Shown here piece after piece: positions 36,775 through 45,951 of a DNA stretch of 64,000 nt. How positions within the stretch are numbered: the first letter of the stretch is position 1; each line of letters opens with the position of its first letter. The translations under genes were made by a program, and so were the position numbers. The notes under the pieces were generated by a model. It was not told the DNA's origin. It saw only the letters and a program-made list of their open reading frames with translations, and searched no databases. The stretch covers positions 1 through 64,000 of the forward strand of contig NZ_QRGR01000028.1 in the NCBI RefSeq assembly GCF_003367245.1, read 5' to 3'. This stretch comes from Pontibacter diazotrophicus (GTDB lineage Bacteria; Bacteroidota; Bacteroidia; Cytophagales; Hymenobacteraceae).

Positions 36775-37932
36775 ATGATTACCTCCACCACTAAAAGCCA
36801 CTCAAAATTTGTTTACCGTGTTGCGGTGGGCTGCTTTTATTTTCTGCAGGGAATTTCCTTTGCCAGTTGGGGCTCCCGCATTCCCACCATTCAGCAGCAG
36901 ATGGGCTTATCAGAAGCTGAGTTGGGTGGTGTTTTGCTGGCACTTCCGGTTGGGCTGCTGCTTTCGCTTCCTGTGGCAGGCTGGGCGATAGCGAAAGTCG
37001 GGAGCCGCAGCATTCTTATCTTTTCAGGCATACTTTACAGCACAACACTGGTAGCCATCGGCTATTCAGAGAGCACAGTGCAATTAGTAATGGCTTTGTT
37101 CGTTTTCGGCTTTGCCGGAAACCTGATGAATATCTCCGTTAACACGCAGGGAGTAGGTGTGGAGGACTTGTACCAGAAGTCTATTATGGCTTCTTTCCAT
37201 GGGATGTGGAGCCTTGCCGGGTTTACCGGCGCAGCCATCGGTACCCTGATGATTGGGGAAGGTGTTCGCCCCTTTCACCACTTCCTCCTGATTATGTTCC
37301 TGTCTTATATAGCCATTGCAGTAGCGTCACGGTATGTGCTGCGCACGGATGTGAATGCGGATACCGACAAGCCCATCTTTGTTATGCCAGATAAGTCGCT
37401 GATTGACCTCGGTGTTATCTGCTTTTTTGCGATGATATGCGAGGGAGCGATGTTCGACTGGAGTGGCGTGTACTTCAGAAAGGTTATAGGCGCCGAAGGA
37501 GCCTGGATTGGCGCAGGTTATACTGCCTTTATGTGCACGATGGCGGGCACCCGCTTCGTAGCCGACTTCTTTACAAGACGCTTTGGAATGCAGCGCATCT
37601 TACAGGCAAGTGGTGTATTAACCGCTTCCGGACTATTGATTGCTGTGCTGCTCCCCCATTTATTTACCGCTATTGTCGGCTTCCTTTTTGTTGGTGCGGG
37701 TGTTTCGGCGGTAGTACCGTTGGTATACAGTGCCGCCGGAAAATCAAAAGTTATGTCGCCGGGTGTGGCCTTGGCTGCTGTATCTACTATTGGATTCTTT
37801 GGGTTTTTGATAGGGCCGCCGCTCATCGGGTTTATAGCAGGGGCCACCAGCCTGCGGATATCTTTTACTGTTATTGCGGCGATGGGATTGGCTGTTGCTG
37901 TAGTTGCTACAAAATCTAAGTCGATAGCGTAG
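36775..37932 (+). CDS. MFS transporter, YbjJ-like
   Basis: This 385-residue protein is predicted to have 12 membrane helices. The first segment reads FYFLQGISFASWGSRIPTIQ, then LSEAELGGVLLALPVGLLLS. MFS loop 2-3 appears as WAIAKVGSRS. A short central cytoplasmic part carries LRTDVNADTDKP. It resembles the YbjJ/fucose-permease-like subgroup. The substrate is unknown. No regulator or enzyme is adjacent that would point to one. It is convergent with the amidohydrolase gene and shares the strong terminator at 38077-38118. Confidence 0.88.
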   Translation: MITSTTKSHSKFVYRVAVGCFYFLQGISFASWGSRIPTIQQQMGLSEAELGGVLLALPVGLLLSLPVAGWAIAKVGSRSILIFSGILYSTTLVAIGYSESTVQLVMALFVFGFAGNLMNISVNTQGVGVEDLYQKSIMASFHGMWSLAGFTGAAIGTLMIGEGVRPFHHFLLIMFLSYIAIAVASRYVLRTDVNADTDKPIFVMPDKSLIDLGVICFFAMICEGAMFDWSGVYFRKVIGAEGAWIGAGYTAFMCTMAGTRFVADFFTRRFGMQRILQASGVLTASGLLIAVLLPHLFTAIVGFLFVGAGVSAVVPLVYSAAGKSKVMSPGVALAAVSTIGFFGFLIGPPLIGFIAGATSLRISFTVIAAMGLAVAVVATKSKSIA

Positions 37933-37955
37933 TTCATAACCTTGGAAAAGAATCA

Positions 37956-38067
37956 GCTATGACCTCGCGGTGTGCGTAGCTCCCGCGAGTGTCTTGCCAG
38001 CTACAAGGCAAAAGCCGTTGCATCAAACGCTCGCAGGAGCTGCGCACGCTGCGAGGTTTTTGAGCTA
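37956..38067. repeat. REP-like inverted pair, copies 2 and 3
   Basis: The right copy at 38027-38067 repeats 7104-7145 almost exactly. The left part at about 37956-37995 is the same motif inverted and diverged (CTCGCGG...CCGCGAG instead of CTCGCAG...CTGCGAG), so the whole forms a large imperfect palindrome with a roughly 30-nt centre. It lies between convergent genes, upstream of the bidirectional terminator. Confidence 0.8.
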
Positions 38068-38076
38068 GAGCCGTAC

Positions 38077-38118
38077 AAACAAGAAGAGCCACCCCTTACG
38101 AGGTGGCTCTTCTTGTTT
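38077..38118. terminator. Bidirectional terminator, MFS and amidohydrolase
   Basis: A perfect 17-bp stem (38077-38093 and 38102-38118) with an 8-nt loop. The core is AAGAAGAGCCACC/GGTGGCTCTTCTT. A T-rich run follows on the plus strand (TTATTTTTTT). Confidence 0.9.
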
Positions 38119-38135
38119 TATTATTTTTTTACTTC

Positions 38136-41100
38136 TTAATGACGGCAGGTGCAGTGTTCTCCTGCGATGCCTTCGAAGCGGGTGTCGGTGCCTTCATGCC
38201 AGTCAAAGGCGGTGGCGTAACGGTCGTTTTCCCACCAGAACTTGCCAGGCTTCTTATCATAGTTGCCGGTTTCAGCCATGGTAGCGGCGTCGTACAGGCG
38301 GCCGTTCATCATCGTATACTTCACGTGCTCCGAGTTCTGGATGTTCTCCAGCGGGTTGGCGTCCAGCACAATCAGGTCGGCCAGTTTGCCTGCTTCCAGC
38401 GAACCGATTTCCTTGCTCATGCCAATGTACTCGGCACCGTTCAGAGTAGCAGCACGAAGCGCCTCATGGTTTGTCATACCGCCTTGCTGCAGCATCCACA
38501 GCTCCCAGTGTGCGCCTAAGCCCTGCAGCTGTCCGTGTGCGCCGAGGTTTACTTTCACACCGTTGTCGGTTAGTACTTTACAGGCTTCTGACGTTTTGAA
38601 ATAGCCGTTCTTGTACTCCTCATCCGGTACCTGCGTCACAAAACGTGCGCGGCCATCGATAACAGAGCGCGGTGTGAACTTCAACAGGCGGTCTTTCTCC
38701 CACACATTGGTGTTCTGGTACCAGTAGTACTCCCCGTTTACAGCACCATAGTTCACAATCAGGGTAGGAGTGTAGCCAGACTGAGAAGCTTTCCATACCT
38801 CGATCACGTCTTTGTAAAGTGGTGCTACCGGAATGTTATGCTCTACACCGGAGTGGCCGTCCAGGATCATGGTCATGTTATGGAAGAAAGTAGAACCACC
38901 TTCCGGATACACGCTCATGTCCAGTTCGCGGGCAGCCTGAATCACCTGCTGGCGCTGCTCACGGCGTGGCTGGTTATAGCTCTTCACTGAGAAGCCTCCG
39001 ACCGCTTTCAGACGGCGCAGGTGCGAGCGGGCATCGTCGAGGCTGTTGATGACAGCTTTGAAATTACCATCAGCTCCATACAGAATCGTACCGGTAGAGT
39101 AGATGCGCGGACCAATCATAGCGCCCGACTTCACCGCTTCTGACTGGCTGAATACCATTTCGGTAGTAGAAGAAGGGTCATGGGTGGTGGTAACGCCGTA
39201 GGCCAGGTTGGCATAGTAGGCCCACTGCTTCTGCGGACTCATACCTAACCTGAAAGTGCCTAGGTGCGCGTGTACGTCCACGATACCGGGCATAATGGTT
39301 TTACCAGCTGCATCAATCACTTTGGCATCTTTTGGTACCTGTACGTCTTTACCAACCGCTACAATACGATTTCCATCTACTATAACTGTTCCGCCTTCAA
39401 TCACTTCATCACCTTTCATCGTAATAATGCGGGCGTTAGTGAAGGCTACTTTGCCTTCCGGAATGTCGGTGTTCAGCACCAGGCCGATTTTCATTCCGGT
39501 TGTGTCGATGGCCGGCAGTTTATCCGGCGCACCAGGTACAAAGGCGAAACGGTCTTTCAGGTCGTTGGAGAAATACTCATCGCCCAGCACCCAGTTTACT
39601 TTTTTGCTGTCTCCGGACCAGTGGATGCTGGTACCGGCGTCGCGGGTGAAGCGGGCAACAGGCACGGCTTTCGTATCAGCACTTAAGTCAAGGCCACTAC
39701 CGTTCGTGGAAAAAGGAGCCACGTAGCCGTTGAACAGTTCTACAAAGCTAATCCATTTGTTGTCCGGGCTTGGGTAGAACTGGTCTGTATACTTGGACGT
39801 ATAGTGCGTCTGTTCTTCTTTGCCATTCAGGTCCACGCTCTTGAAAGCGTTTTTGTCTCCTTCACGCGCTGTAAAAAAAATACGGTCGGAGGTGGCGTTG
39901 AACTGTGGAGAAGAACCCTTTTCCTGTACCAATGTTGCTTTGCCGCCATCAGCCGGCATATAGTAAATGCCTTTCTCTTTGCTGTGCACGTAGCCCTGGT
40001 GGTGGTTGCCGCCTTCGCGGGTGTACACGATGAACTTGCCGTTGGGAGAGAATTTAGGCTCTGTATAAAAGCCCTTCTCTGTCGTCAGCTTGGTTGGCTT
40101 CGCATTCTTTCTGCGGATGTCCAGTTTGTAGAGGCCGCTGAAGTTATCGTCGTTCCAGGTAGCATATACAATAGACTTACCGTCTGGCGAGAAGGAAGGG
40201 TAAAATTCAAAATCCTGCCCTTTGGTGATGCGCTCCGGCTTTCCGTTTGGCAGTTCTTTCTTATAGATATAACCGGCCGCGTTAAACACGAGTGTTTTTC
40301 CATCAGGAGAGGTCACAGCGTGGCGGATGGCTTTTGCCTCAAACTGCTTTGGCGATATACCGGTTTTGCTATGGTCGTAGCGAACAGCATCCGTAATCTG
40401 GTGGCTAGCGGTCGCTTCAAACGGGATATTGCTCACCTGCTTGGTGGCCACATCTACTTTGTTGATTTTACCATCAGCCCAGAACACGATGTTCTTGTTG
40501 TCTGGTGTCCAGGAGAAGTAAGGATATGCTCCAAAGATGGCCCAGGCTTCCTGCTGGTCGTGGTTCAGCTTATCGTAAACCGGCCATTCCTCACCTGTCT
40601 TCAGGTCGTGCACAAAAAGCACAGATTTGGTACGCACGCGGCGCACAAAAGCGATTTGCTTTCCATCGCGGGAGATAACGGGGCGCACAGAGCCACCGTT
40701 TCCGGTCACCACGTTTTCAATTTCTCCTGTGTTACGGTCTACGCGACGAATCACGTAAATCTGGCCGTTCGGGTCTTTGTTGTACTCAAAGTTAGAACCG
40801 CCGCTCATGTCTTCGGAGAAATACACGTGCTTTCCATCAGGCGAAACAAACGGCTCCCCGGCATCCTGCTGGTCATTTTTACGCTTTGTCAGCTGTACAC
40901 CTGCACCACCGCTTCTGTGGTACATCCACATTTCGCCGGCACCTAGTGAGCGGGTGTTGGTGAAGTGCTTGCGCGCTACAATATACTCTCCGTCCGGTGT
41001 CCAGACAGCATTGTTGAGCAAGCGAAAGCTCTCGTTCGTGATTTGCTTCGCATCAGAGCCATCGCGCTTCATAATCCACACGTTGTCGCCACCGCCTGCA

Positions 41101-41432
41101 TCAGATGTGAAGGAGATGTACTGGCCATTCGGGCTGAAACGGGGCTGTACCTCGTAGGCACGGCCGCTTCTGATGAGCTTTGCCTTGCCACCTGTCATTG
41201 GCATGCTGTAGATGTCACCGAGCATGTCGAAGATAATCTCCTTGCCATCCGGGCTCACGTCCACGCTCATCCAGGTGCCTTCGTTGGTGGTAACGGTGAC
41301 TTCTTTCTGCGGGCCGTGGTTTTCTTCCACTTTCCATTTGGCTTCTTCTTTTTTGTCCTGGGCATGTGCCGCGCCGATAGGGAGCGCCAGCGTGGCAACC
41401 AGTAACATACTCAGATAAGTACGTTTATTCAT
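38136..41432 (-). CDS. Exported TolB-like beta-propeller/amidohydrolase fusion
   Basis: This 1098-residue protein has a signal peptide of about 24 residues (ending HAQ). The N-terminal ~600 residues carry repeated PD40/WD40-like blades (VSPDGKEIIFDM, FSPNGQYISFTSDAGG, FSPDGKSIVYATWNDD), as in TolB and prolyl-oligopeptidase-like propellers. The C-terminal ~430 residues are a metal-dependent amidohydrolase: a beta domain (NARIITMKGDEVIEGGTVIV), the HxH motif in GIVDVHAHLG, later HSGVEHNIPV and GAHGQLQGLGAH, and a C-terminal EAGKLADLIVLDANPLEN. Such fusions are common in Bacteroidota. The substrate, perhaps a peptide or dipeptide derivative, is unproven. The end of the protein has two Cys (EHCTCRH). 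A minus-strand TAAATTTG lies at 41461-41468. Confidence 0.88.
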   Translation of the reverse strand: MNKRTYLSMLLVATLALPIGAAHAQDKKEEAKWKVEENHGPQKEVTVTTNEGTWMSVDVSPDGKEIIFDMLGDIYSMPMTGGKAKLIRSGRAYEVQPRFSPNGQYISFTSDAGGGDNVWIMKRDGSDAKQITNESFRLLNNAVWTPDGEYIVARKHFTNTRSLGAGEMWMYHRSGGAGVQLTKRKNDQQDAGEPFVSPDGKHVYFSEDMSGGSNFEYNKDPNGQIYVIRRVDRNTGEIENVVTGNGGSVRPVISRDGKQIAFVRRVRTKSVLFVHDLKTGEEWPVYDKLNHDQQEAWAIFGAYPYFSWTPDNKNIVFWADGKINKVDVATKQVSNIPFEATASHQITDAVRYDHSKTGISPKQFEAKAIRHAVTSPDGKTLVFNAAGYIYKKELPNGKPERITKGQDFEFYPSFSPDGKSIVYATWNDDNFSGLYKLDIRRKNAKPTKLTTEKGFYTEPKFSPNGKFIVYTREGGNHHQGYVHSKEKGIYYMPADGGKATLVQEKGSSPQFNATSDRIFFTAREGDKNAFKSVDLNGKEEQTHYTSKYTDQFYPSPDNKWISFVELFNGYVAPFSTNGSGLDLSADTKAVPVARFTRDAGTSIHWSGDSKKVNWVLGDEYFSNDLKDRFAFVPGAPDKLPAIDTTGMKIGLVLNTDIPEGKVAFTNARIITMKGDEVIEGGTVIVDGNRIVAVGKDVQVPKDAKVIDAAGKTIMPGIVDVHAHLGTFRLGMSPQKQWAYYANLAYGVTTTHDPSSTTEMVFSQSEAVKSGAMIGPRIYSTGTILYGADGNFKAVINSLDDARSHLRRLKAVGGFSVKSYNQPRREQRQQVIQAARELDMSVYPEGGSTFFHNMTMILDGHSGVEHNIPVAPLYKDVIEVWKASQSGYTPTLIVNYGAVNGEYYWYQNTNVWEKDRLLKFTPRSVIDGRARFVTQVPDEEYKNGYFKTSEACKVLTDNGVKVNLGAHGQLQGLGAHWELWMLQQGGMTNHEALRAATLNGAEYIGMSKEIGSLEAGKLADLIVLDANPLENIQNSEHVKYTMMNGRLYDAATMAETGNYDKKPGKFWWENDRYATAFDWHEGTDTRFEGIAGEHCTCRH

Positions 41433-41790
41433 GTGTAGGTTGAATGTTAGATTAGATTATCAAATTTAGGAGTTTGGCCGCAGAAAAAACAGTGTTCTAC
41501 CTGTGCCAGATGAGTATAGGACACCTAGAGGATAGTACAAGTTCAGGGATAAAGAAAAAAGCCTCACTGATGCTGGGGCAGGTGAGGCTTTTCTTGTGTT
41601 AATGTGTTACCGCTTTAAGAATGGGTGCTAGCAACAACCGTTGCCGTTGTTGTGTGTTTTCACCAACAACAGTTTGCTGGTCAAAAGACGCAGCAAAGGC
41701 GAGCGGAGAAATGCCAGCTCCTTTTACAGGACAGAAGGCATAACAAAGGCAGAACGTACTTTGTCTTTTCTCCAAAAGTCCTTTGTCTAA
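41433..41790. other. 358-bp intergenic region
   Basis: This lies between the start of the amidohydrolase gene and the stop of the DUF255 gene, both on the minus strand. It contains a -7-like TAAATTTG (minus, 41461-41468) about 29 bp before the amidohydrolase start, and a hairpin at 41557-41592. Nothing else was recognised; no gene is supported. Confidence 0.5.
41557..41592 (-). terminator. Hairpin terminator downstream of the DUF255 gene
   Basis: AAAAGCCTCAC (41557-41567) and GTGAGGCTTTT (41582-41592) form an 11-bp stem with a 14-nt loop and T-rich ends on both strands. It lies about 200 bp past the DUF255 stop, before the amidohydrolase promoter. Confidence 0.65.
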
Positions 41791-43854
41791 CTACAGCGGC
41801 GGAAACTTCGTGTTTTGCTGCATCCCCTGTAGTTGCTCCAGCGCGGAGGCGGCATCGTGCACGGGCAGCTGGCAGGTTTTGTTGTAGCAGACGTAGATAG
41901 TGGTTTTGTTGTTGATGGCCAGTTTGTCTTCTAACAAGGCCAGGTTGCTTTGCCCGTCGCTGCTACCCAGCAGTAACATGTTAGGATGGTAGAAAGCGCT
42001 GAGTTCACTCCGCATTTTACCTGGATTTTCTCCTACTATGGCTACTTCGGCAGTTGGCGTGAGCTTGTGGTAGTAGAGTGCGGCCCAGTTGCTCAGGTGT
42101 GAGGGTTCTTTTATCAGCAAATCTTTTACCCTGGCAAGCATATCATTAGACAAGGTGGAGTAACGTTCTTCATCAAAATACAGCCCCAGGAAGTGCAGGT
42201 TACTAGCCATGACAGAGTTTGAGGCGGGAGTTACATTATCGATAATCTCTTTTTTGCGGGCAATGAGCTTTTCTGAGCGCTGGTCGGTAAAGAAGAACAT
42301 GCCTTCTTTTTCATCAAAAAAGTTTTCCAGCGTATAATCCGTTAATCGCTTTGCCTCCTGTAGCCATTGCTCATCAAAAGTCACCTCGTATAACCTGGTG
42401 AAGGCACGGATGAGGTAAGAATAATCCTCCAGGAAGCCATCGATGGTAGCTTTCTCTTCTTTATAGTTGTGGAAAAGCTTATCGCCTTTCTTCAGGTTCT
42501 GGAGCAGGAAGTTAGCGTTGCGCAGCGCAAGTTCGAGGAAGTGCTCGTTGCCGAAAACATAGTAGGCGTCGGCCAGCCCCTTCAGCATCAGGGCATTCCA
42601 GGAGGTCAGGATTTTGTCATCCAGCCCCGGCCGGATGCGTGTGGCCCGTACCTCCATTATTTTGCGCTTCCAGTTTTGTACCATTTCCTGCAGTACCTCC
42701 AACTCCAGCTCATGCTTTTGGGCAAACTCCTCATCGCTCTTGCGGCGGTGCAGGATGTTGCGGCCATGCTCAAAGTTGCCTGCTGCCGTGGCATGGTAGT
42801 ATTTCGAGAAGAGCGGCTCTTCATCCCCTAAAATCTCCTGCAACTCATCCTTCGTGAAGGTATAGAACTTTCCTTCTTCGCCCTCACTATCGGCGTCCAG
42901 CGAAGAGTAGAAACCGCCTTCGGGGCTCATCAGCTCCCGTTCCACAAAAGCGATGGTCTCATATACCACCTCATGGTATAATGTTTCACGTGTCGCCTGA
43001 TACGCTTCGGCATAAAGGGATACTAACTGGCCGTTGTCGTACAGCATCTTCTCGAAGTGCGGCACCAGCCATTCGGCATCTACGGAGTAGCGGGCAAAGC
43101 CACCGCCAACCTGGTCGTATATACCGCCATAGGCCATCTCGTGGAGCGTCAGGTGTAGCTGGTTCAGCGCAGACTGGTCGGAGGTGTGGTGGTGGTAGCG
43201 CAGCAAAAATAGATAGTTCGTAGGCATCGGAAACTTGGGCGCCTGTCCTAAGCCGCCCAGCTTTTTATCAAAGCGTGTGCTGAAGTTGTAGCCCATTAGT
43301 TTGAAGTCCTCTTCCCGCACATGGAAGTTGCTCTCGCGCAGCCCATATTTATCCAACTCGCTCCGGTTCAGGTGCTCCACAAACTGCTCCGCCGATTCAT
43401 CCAGGTCCTCGCGGTTTTTCTGGTAGGCTACGGCTATGTTTTGCAGCAGCCCTACCCATTGCTGTGGCGGGAAATAGGTGCCCCCGTAAAAAGGCTTGGC
43501 ATCCGGATTCAGGAACACGTTGAGCGGCCAGCCACCTTGCAGACCCATGGCATGCACCGCATCCATGTATACCGCATCCACGTCCGGGCGCTCTTCACGG
43601 TCTACCTTAATGCACACGAAGTGCTCGTTCATCACTTTGGCAATATCCTCCTGCTCAAACGACTGGTGCTCCATGACATGGCACCAGTGGCAGGCGGCGT
43701 AGCCGATGCTCACAATAATGGGCTTATCCTCCTGCTTCGCTTTCTGCAGCGCCTCCTCACCCCACGGATACCAGTCTACGGGATTATAGGCGTGCTGCAG
43801 CAGGTAGGGGCTACTTTCGTTTAAGAGTCGGTTTGCTTTTTTGTCTTCTTCCAT
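41791..43854 (-). CDS. Thioredoxin domain-containing DUF255/YyaL-like protein
   Basis: This 687-residue protein starts with a DUF255 thioredoxin-like domain (about 5-165): NRLLNESSPYLLQHAYNPVDW, the CHWC motif at C55-C58 in GYAACHWCHVMEHQSF, and VKVDREERPDVD-like sequence. The middle and C-terminal parts resemble an alpha/alpha six-hairpin fold (NAG 2-epimerase-like). It is related to bacterial YyaL and mammalian SPATA20. It has no signal peptide and is cytoplasmic. The biochemical function is not established. It lies 111 bp after a small exported protein on the same strand. Confidence 0.88.
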   Translation of the reverse strand: MEEDKKANRLLNESSPYLLQHAYNPVDWYPWGEEALQKAKQEDKPIIVSIGYAACHWCHVMEHQSFEQEDIAKVMNEHFVCIKVDREERPDVDAVYMDAVHAMGLQGGWPLNVFLNPDAKPFYGGTYFPPQQWVGLLQNIAVAYQKNREDLDESAEQFVEHLNRSELDKYGLRESNFHVREEDFKLMGYNFSTRFDKKLGGLGQAPKFPMPTNYLFLLRYHHHTSDQSALNQLHLTLHEMAYGGIYDQVGGGFARYSVDAEWLVPHFEKMLYDNGQLVSLYAEAYQATRETLYHEVVYETIAFVERELMSPEGGFYSSLDADSEGEEGKFYTFTKDELQEILGDEEPLFSKYYHATAAGNFEHGRNILHRRKSDEEFAQKHELELEVLQEMVQNWKRKIMEVRATRIRPGLDDKILTSWNALMLKGLADAYYVFGNEHFLELALRNANFLLQNLKKGDKLFHNYKEEKATIDGFLEDYSYLIRAFTRLYEVTFDEQWLQEAKRLTDYTLENFFDEKEGMFFFTDQRSEKLIARKKEIIDNVTPASNSVMASNLHFLGLYFDEERYSTLSNDMLARVKDLLIKEPSHLSNWAALYYHKLTPTAEVAIVGENPGKMRSELSAFYHPNMLLLGSSDGQSNLALLEDKLAINNKTTIYVCYNKTCQLPVHDAASALEQLQGMQQNTKFPPL

Positions 43855-43965
43855 AGTTATAGGGGTAATTCCTGCAGCACTCTTGAGGAGCGCTTCAGCA
43901 GGTTATATAGGATTCAGGTTCTTAAATAGTGTGTTGGCTTTATAGCCAGTTTGCTGTGGCAATTC

Positions 43966-44325
43966 CTATTGCCCGTTGTAGGCTGTGTCTTTTTCCTTGA
44001 TTGGCTCTAACGTTATCTTTCCGGTAGCTACATGAAAGGAGTATTTTGTTTCGGGGTCCACTATCTTGTCGTATATAGCATAGTAGCGTAACCCGGTTTC
44101 AGGGTCTTCCATGTAGCCCGATACATCAAGAGAAGGCATATCAGCAGGAGGATTCTCTGGCTCAGGCTTTGCGATTGGCATGTTTGGCTTTATATGTCTT
44201 GGATGCGTGGCTACGTACGTTTGCAGCTTTCCTAAAAATTTGCTCAGGTCATTAACTGGTGCCTGCGCGCTTACATTAACAAGTGTTGCAAGGAATAATA
44301 CAAAGGCAAGGTACAGCGTTTTCAT
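43966..44325 (-). CDS. Small exported hypothetical protein
   Basis: I do not recognise a family. The start is placed at ATG 44325, giving 119 residues, because the longer upstream frame runs antisense-like through the neighbouring GSCFA gene and has Arg/Cys-rich non-protein-like composition. The chosen start gives a clean signal peptide (MKTLYLAFVLFLATLVNVSAQ). The mature part is about 98 residues with a Pro-rich stretch (IAKPEPENPPADMPS) and a beta-like end (YAIYDKIVDPETKYSFHVATG). It is probably periplasmic. It lies between the GSCFA and DUF255 genes on the same strand. Confidence 0.65.
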   Translation of the reverse strand: MKTLYLAFVLFLATLVNVSAQAPVNDLSKFLGKLQTYVATHPRHIKPNMPIAKPEPENPPADMPSLDVSGYMEDPETGLRYYAIYDKIVDPETKYSFHVATGKITLEPIKEKDTAYNGQ

Positions 44326-44401
44326 TGGCTTTAGGATTAGGTCGTTATCCTGTATACTGCCTGTAAGAACCCTTAGTTTTGCGCATATGGCGCCGGGTAT
44401 A

Positions 44402-45379
44402 CTAGAGCAACTGGTCACGCAGCGCCTTCTCTTCTGCCGATGTCTCAAGACCATACTTGCCGGCCAATTCTGACAGCTTCTGCAACGTGCTGCGCAGGAA
44501 AGCCTGGTGCGCCTCCGACTGCGGGTGAAACGGCCTGTGCGCCACCGCTCGCTGCATTTTCTGCCAGGTTTCCAGAAAAACATGAAAGCTCTTATCATAA
44601 TAAGCCCCCACAAATTTCTGCCATATATAGTCTTCTGCTACTTCGGTGGGGTGCAGCATATCTTGCTTATAGAAACGGTAATCCCGCAGGTCGTCCATCA
44701 TAATTTCGAAGGCCGGGAAGTATTGCACGTTATCATGCGCTACCTCTAACTGGTGGCACAATACCCGCAGGGTTGATTTGCTCACGCTGTTCATGGTAAG
44801 CGTTTCCTTTACATGCCTTACCGGGCTCACGGTTAGCAGCACCTTTAAGTTAGGGTTAGTTTCCCTAAGCAACGGTAGTGCCTGCTCAAAAGCCTGTTCC
44901 ATCTCTTCAGAAGACAAAAGCACGCGCTCAAAGTTCTTTGCAGGCAGTTTATGGCAGTTTGCCACTACTTTCCCTCCCTCGTGCAGCTTATAAGCCACTG
45001 CGGTGCCCAGCGTAACAATGAGGAGCGATGCCTGCTGCAGTTGTTGCCTGGTGCGTTGCAGGCTTTCCTCAATCTGTTGCAGTAATTTGTCTTTGTCAGG
45101 GGAGGAGAGGGAGGAGTGGAGGTCGTAGGCGTACCAGATGCCGTTTTGCTCCACCAGGTGCTGCCCGAAGTCATAGGCCTTACCAACTGCAGCTTGTAAC
45201 AACAGGCAAACCGACAGCGGGTTAAAGATGGTCCCAAACGGGTTTACCAATACATCCACTTTGTTCTGCTGTAGCTTATAGCCAATAACTTCTGCAAAGC
45301 AGGAGCCGATGGTGAGCACCTTGTCCTGAAGGGTGAGCTGTATGTTTGTGGGAGCTACCTGTATTTCTGTCCGGAACAT
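44402..45379 (-). CDS. GSCFA domain-containing protein
   Basis: This 325-residue protein has the family-naming motif in LTIGSCFAEVIGYKLQ near residue 27. NPFGTIFNPLSVCLLL and VTLGTAVAYKLHEGGK follow, and later TVSPVRHVKETL and DMLHPTEVAEDYIW, a His that could complete a catalytic site. GSCFA proteins resemble SGNH/GDSL-type hydrolases with the serine in the GSC motif, so a hydrolase role on a polysaccharide or ester is possible but unproven. No signal peptide is visible. It is the first gene of the minus-strand group and is separated from rplI by a strong terminator. Confidence 0.88.
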   Translation of the reverse strand: MFRTEIQVAPTNIQLTLQDKVLTIGSCFAEVIGYKLQQNKVDVLVNPFGTIFNPLSVCLLLQAAVGKAYDFGQHLVEQNGIWYAYDLHSSLSSPDKDKLLQQIEESLQRTRQQLQQASLLIVTLGTAVAYKLHEGGKVVANCHKLPAKNFERVLLSSEEMEQAFEQALPLLRETNPNLKVLLTVSPVRHVKETLTMNSVSKSTLRVLCHQLEVAHDNVQYFPAFEIMMDDLRDYRFYKQDMLHPTEVAEDYIWQKFVGAYYDKSFHVFLETWQKMQRAVAHRPFHPQSEAHQAFLRSTLQKLSELAGKYGLETSAEEKALRDQLL

Positions 45380-45442
45380 AGTCTTTATCTGTTATGGAAG
45401 AGTCGAATATAGTCACTTATTTATACGAAGGCAGCTATAAAA

Positions 45443-45477
45443 AAAAGCGTCCTGCCTTTGTGGGGCAGGACGCTTTT
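45443..45477 (-). terminator. Terminator of the rpsF-rpsR-rplI operon
   Basis: AAAAGCGTCCTGCC (45443-45456) and GGCAGGACGCTTTT (45464-45477) form a perfect 14-bp stem with a 7-nt loop. Read on the minus strand it is followed by an eight-T run, 19 bp past the rplI stop. Confidence 0.92.
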
Positions 45478-45495
45478 AATGATGATTCGTTGTGC

Positions 45496-45939
45496 TTATT
45501 CAGCAACCACGTTGAATTTAACCTGTGGCTTCACTTCTTTGTGCAGGTTGATTGTAGCAGTATACTCGCCAGCTGATTTCACATCCTGGTCAAAAGAGAT
45601 ACGCTTACGGTCTACATCGAATCCTTTAGCTTTTAGAGCATCAGAGATCTGAAGCGTTGTAACTGAACCGAAAATTTTGCCGGACTCACCTACTTTAGCA
45701 GGAATTTCCAACGTAACATTGCTGATGCTGTTAGCCAGCTCCTGCGCGTCCGTTTTAACTTTCTCTGCTTTGTGAGCAGCCTGACGGATGTTTTCCGCTA
45801 CAACTTTCTTGTTTGATTTATCAGCGATAACTGCCAGCCCTTGCGGGATAAGGTAGTTACGGCCATAACCTGGCTTTACAGTTACGGTGTCGTTCTTGTA
45901 ACCCAGGTTTTTTACGTCGTCTTTAAGTATTACTTCCAT
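45496..45939 (-). CDS. rplI: 50S ribosomal protein L9
   Basis: The 147 residues match L9 throughout: MEVILKDDVKNLGYKNDTV, then VKPGYGRNYLIPQGLAV (the N-terminal rRNA-binding domain), a long connecting helix rich in Lys/Ala, and a C-terminal domain with VGESGKIFGSVTTLQISDAL. The length is normal. It is the last gene of the conserved rpsF-rpsR-rplI operon, starting 12 bp after rpsR, and ends at a strong terminator. Confidence 0.98.
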   Translation of the reverse strand: MEVILKDDVKNLGYKNDTVTVKPGYGRNYLIPQGLAVIADKSNKKVVAENIRQAAHKAEKVKTDAQELANSISNVTLEIPAKVGESGKIFGSVTTLQISDALKAKGFDVDRKRISFDQDVKSAGEYTATINLHKEVKPQVKFNVVAE

Positions 45940-45951
45940 CTAGTTCCCTCC

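Noticed and set aside
44326..44613. Upstream extension of the small exported protein gene
   Set aside because: It overlaps the GSCFA gene in another frame and gives an Arg/Cys-rich stretch before a clean signal peptide; the start at 44325 is better.
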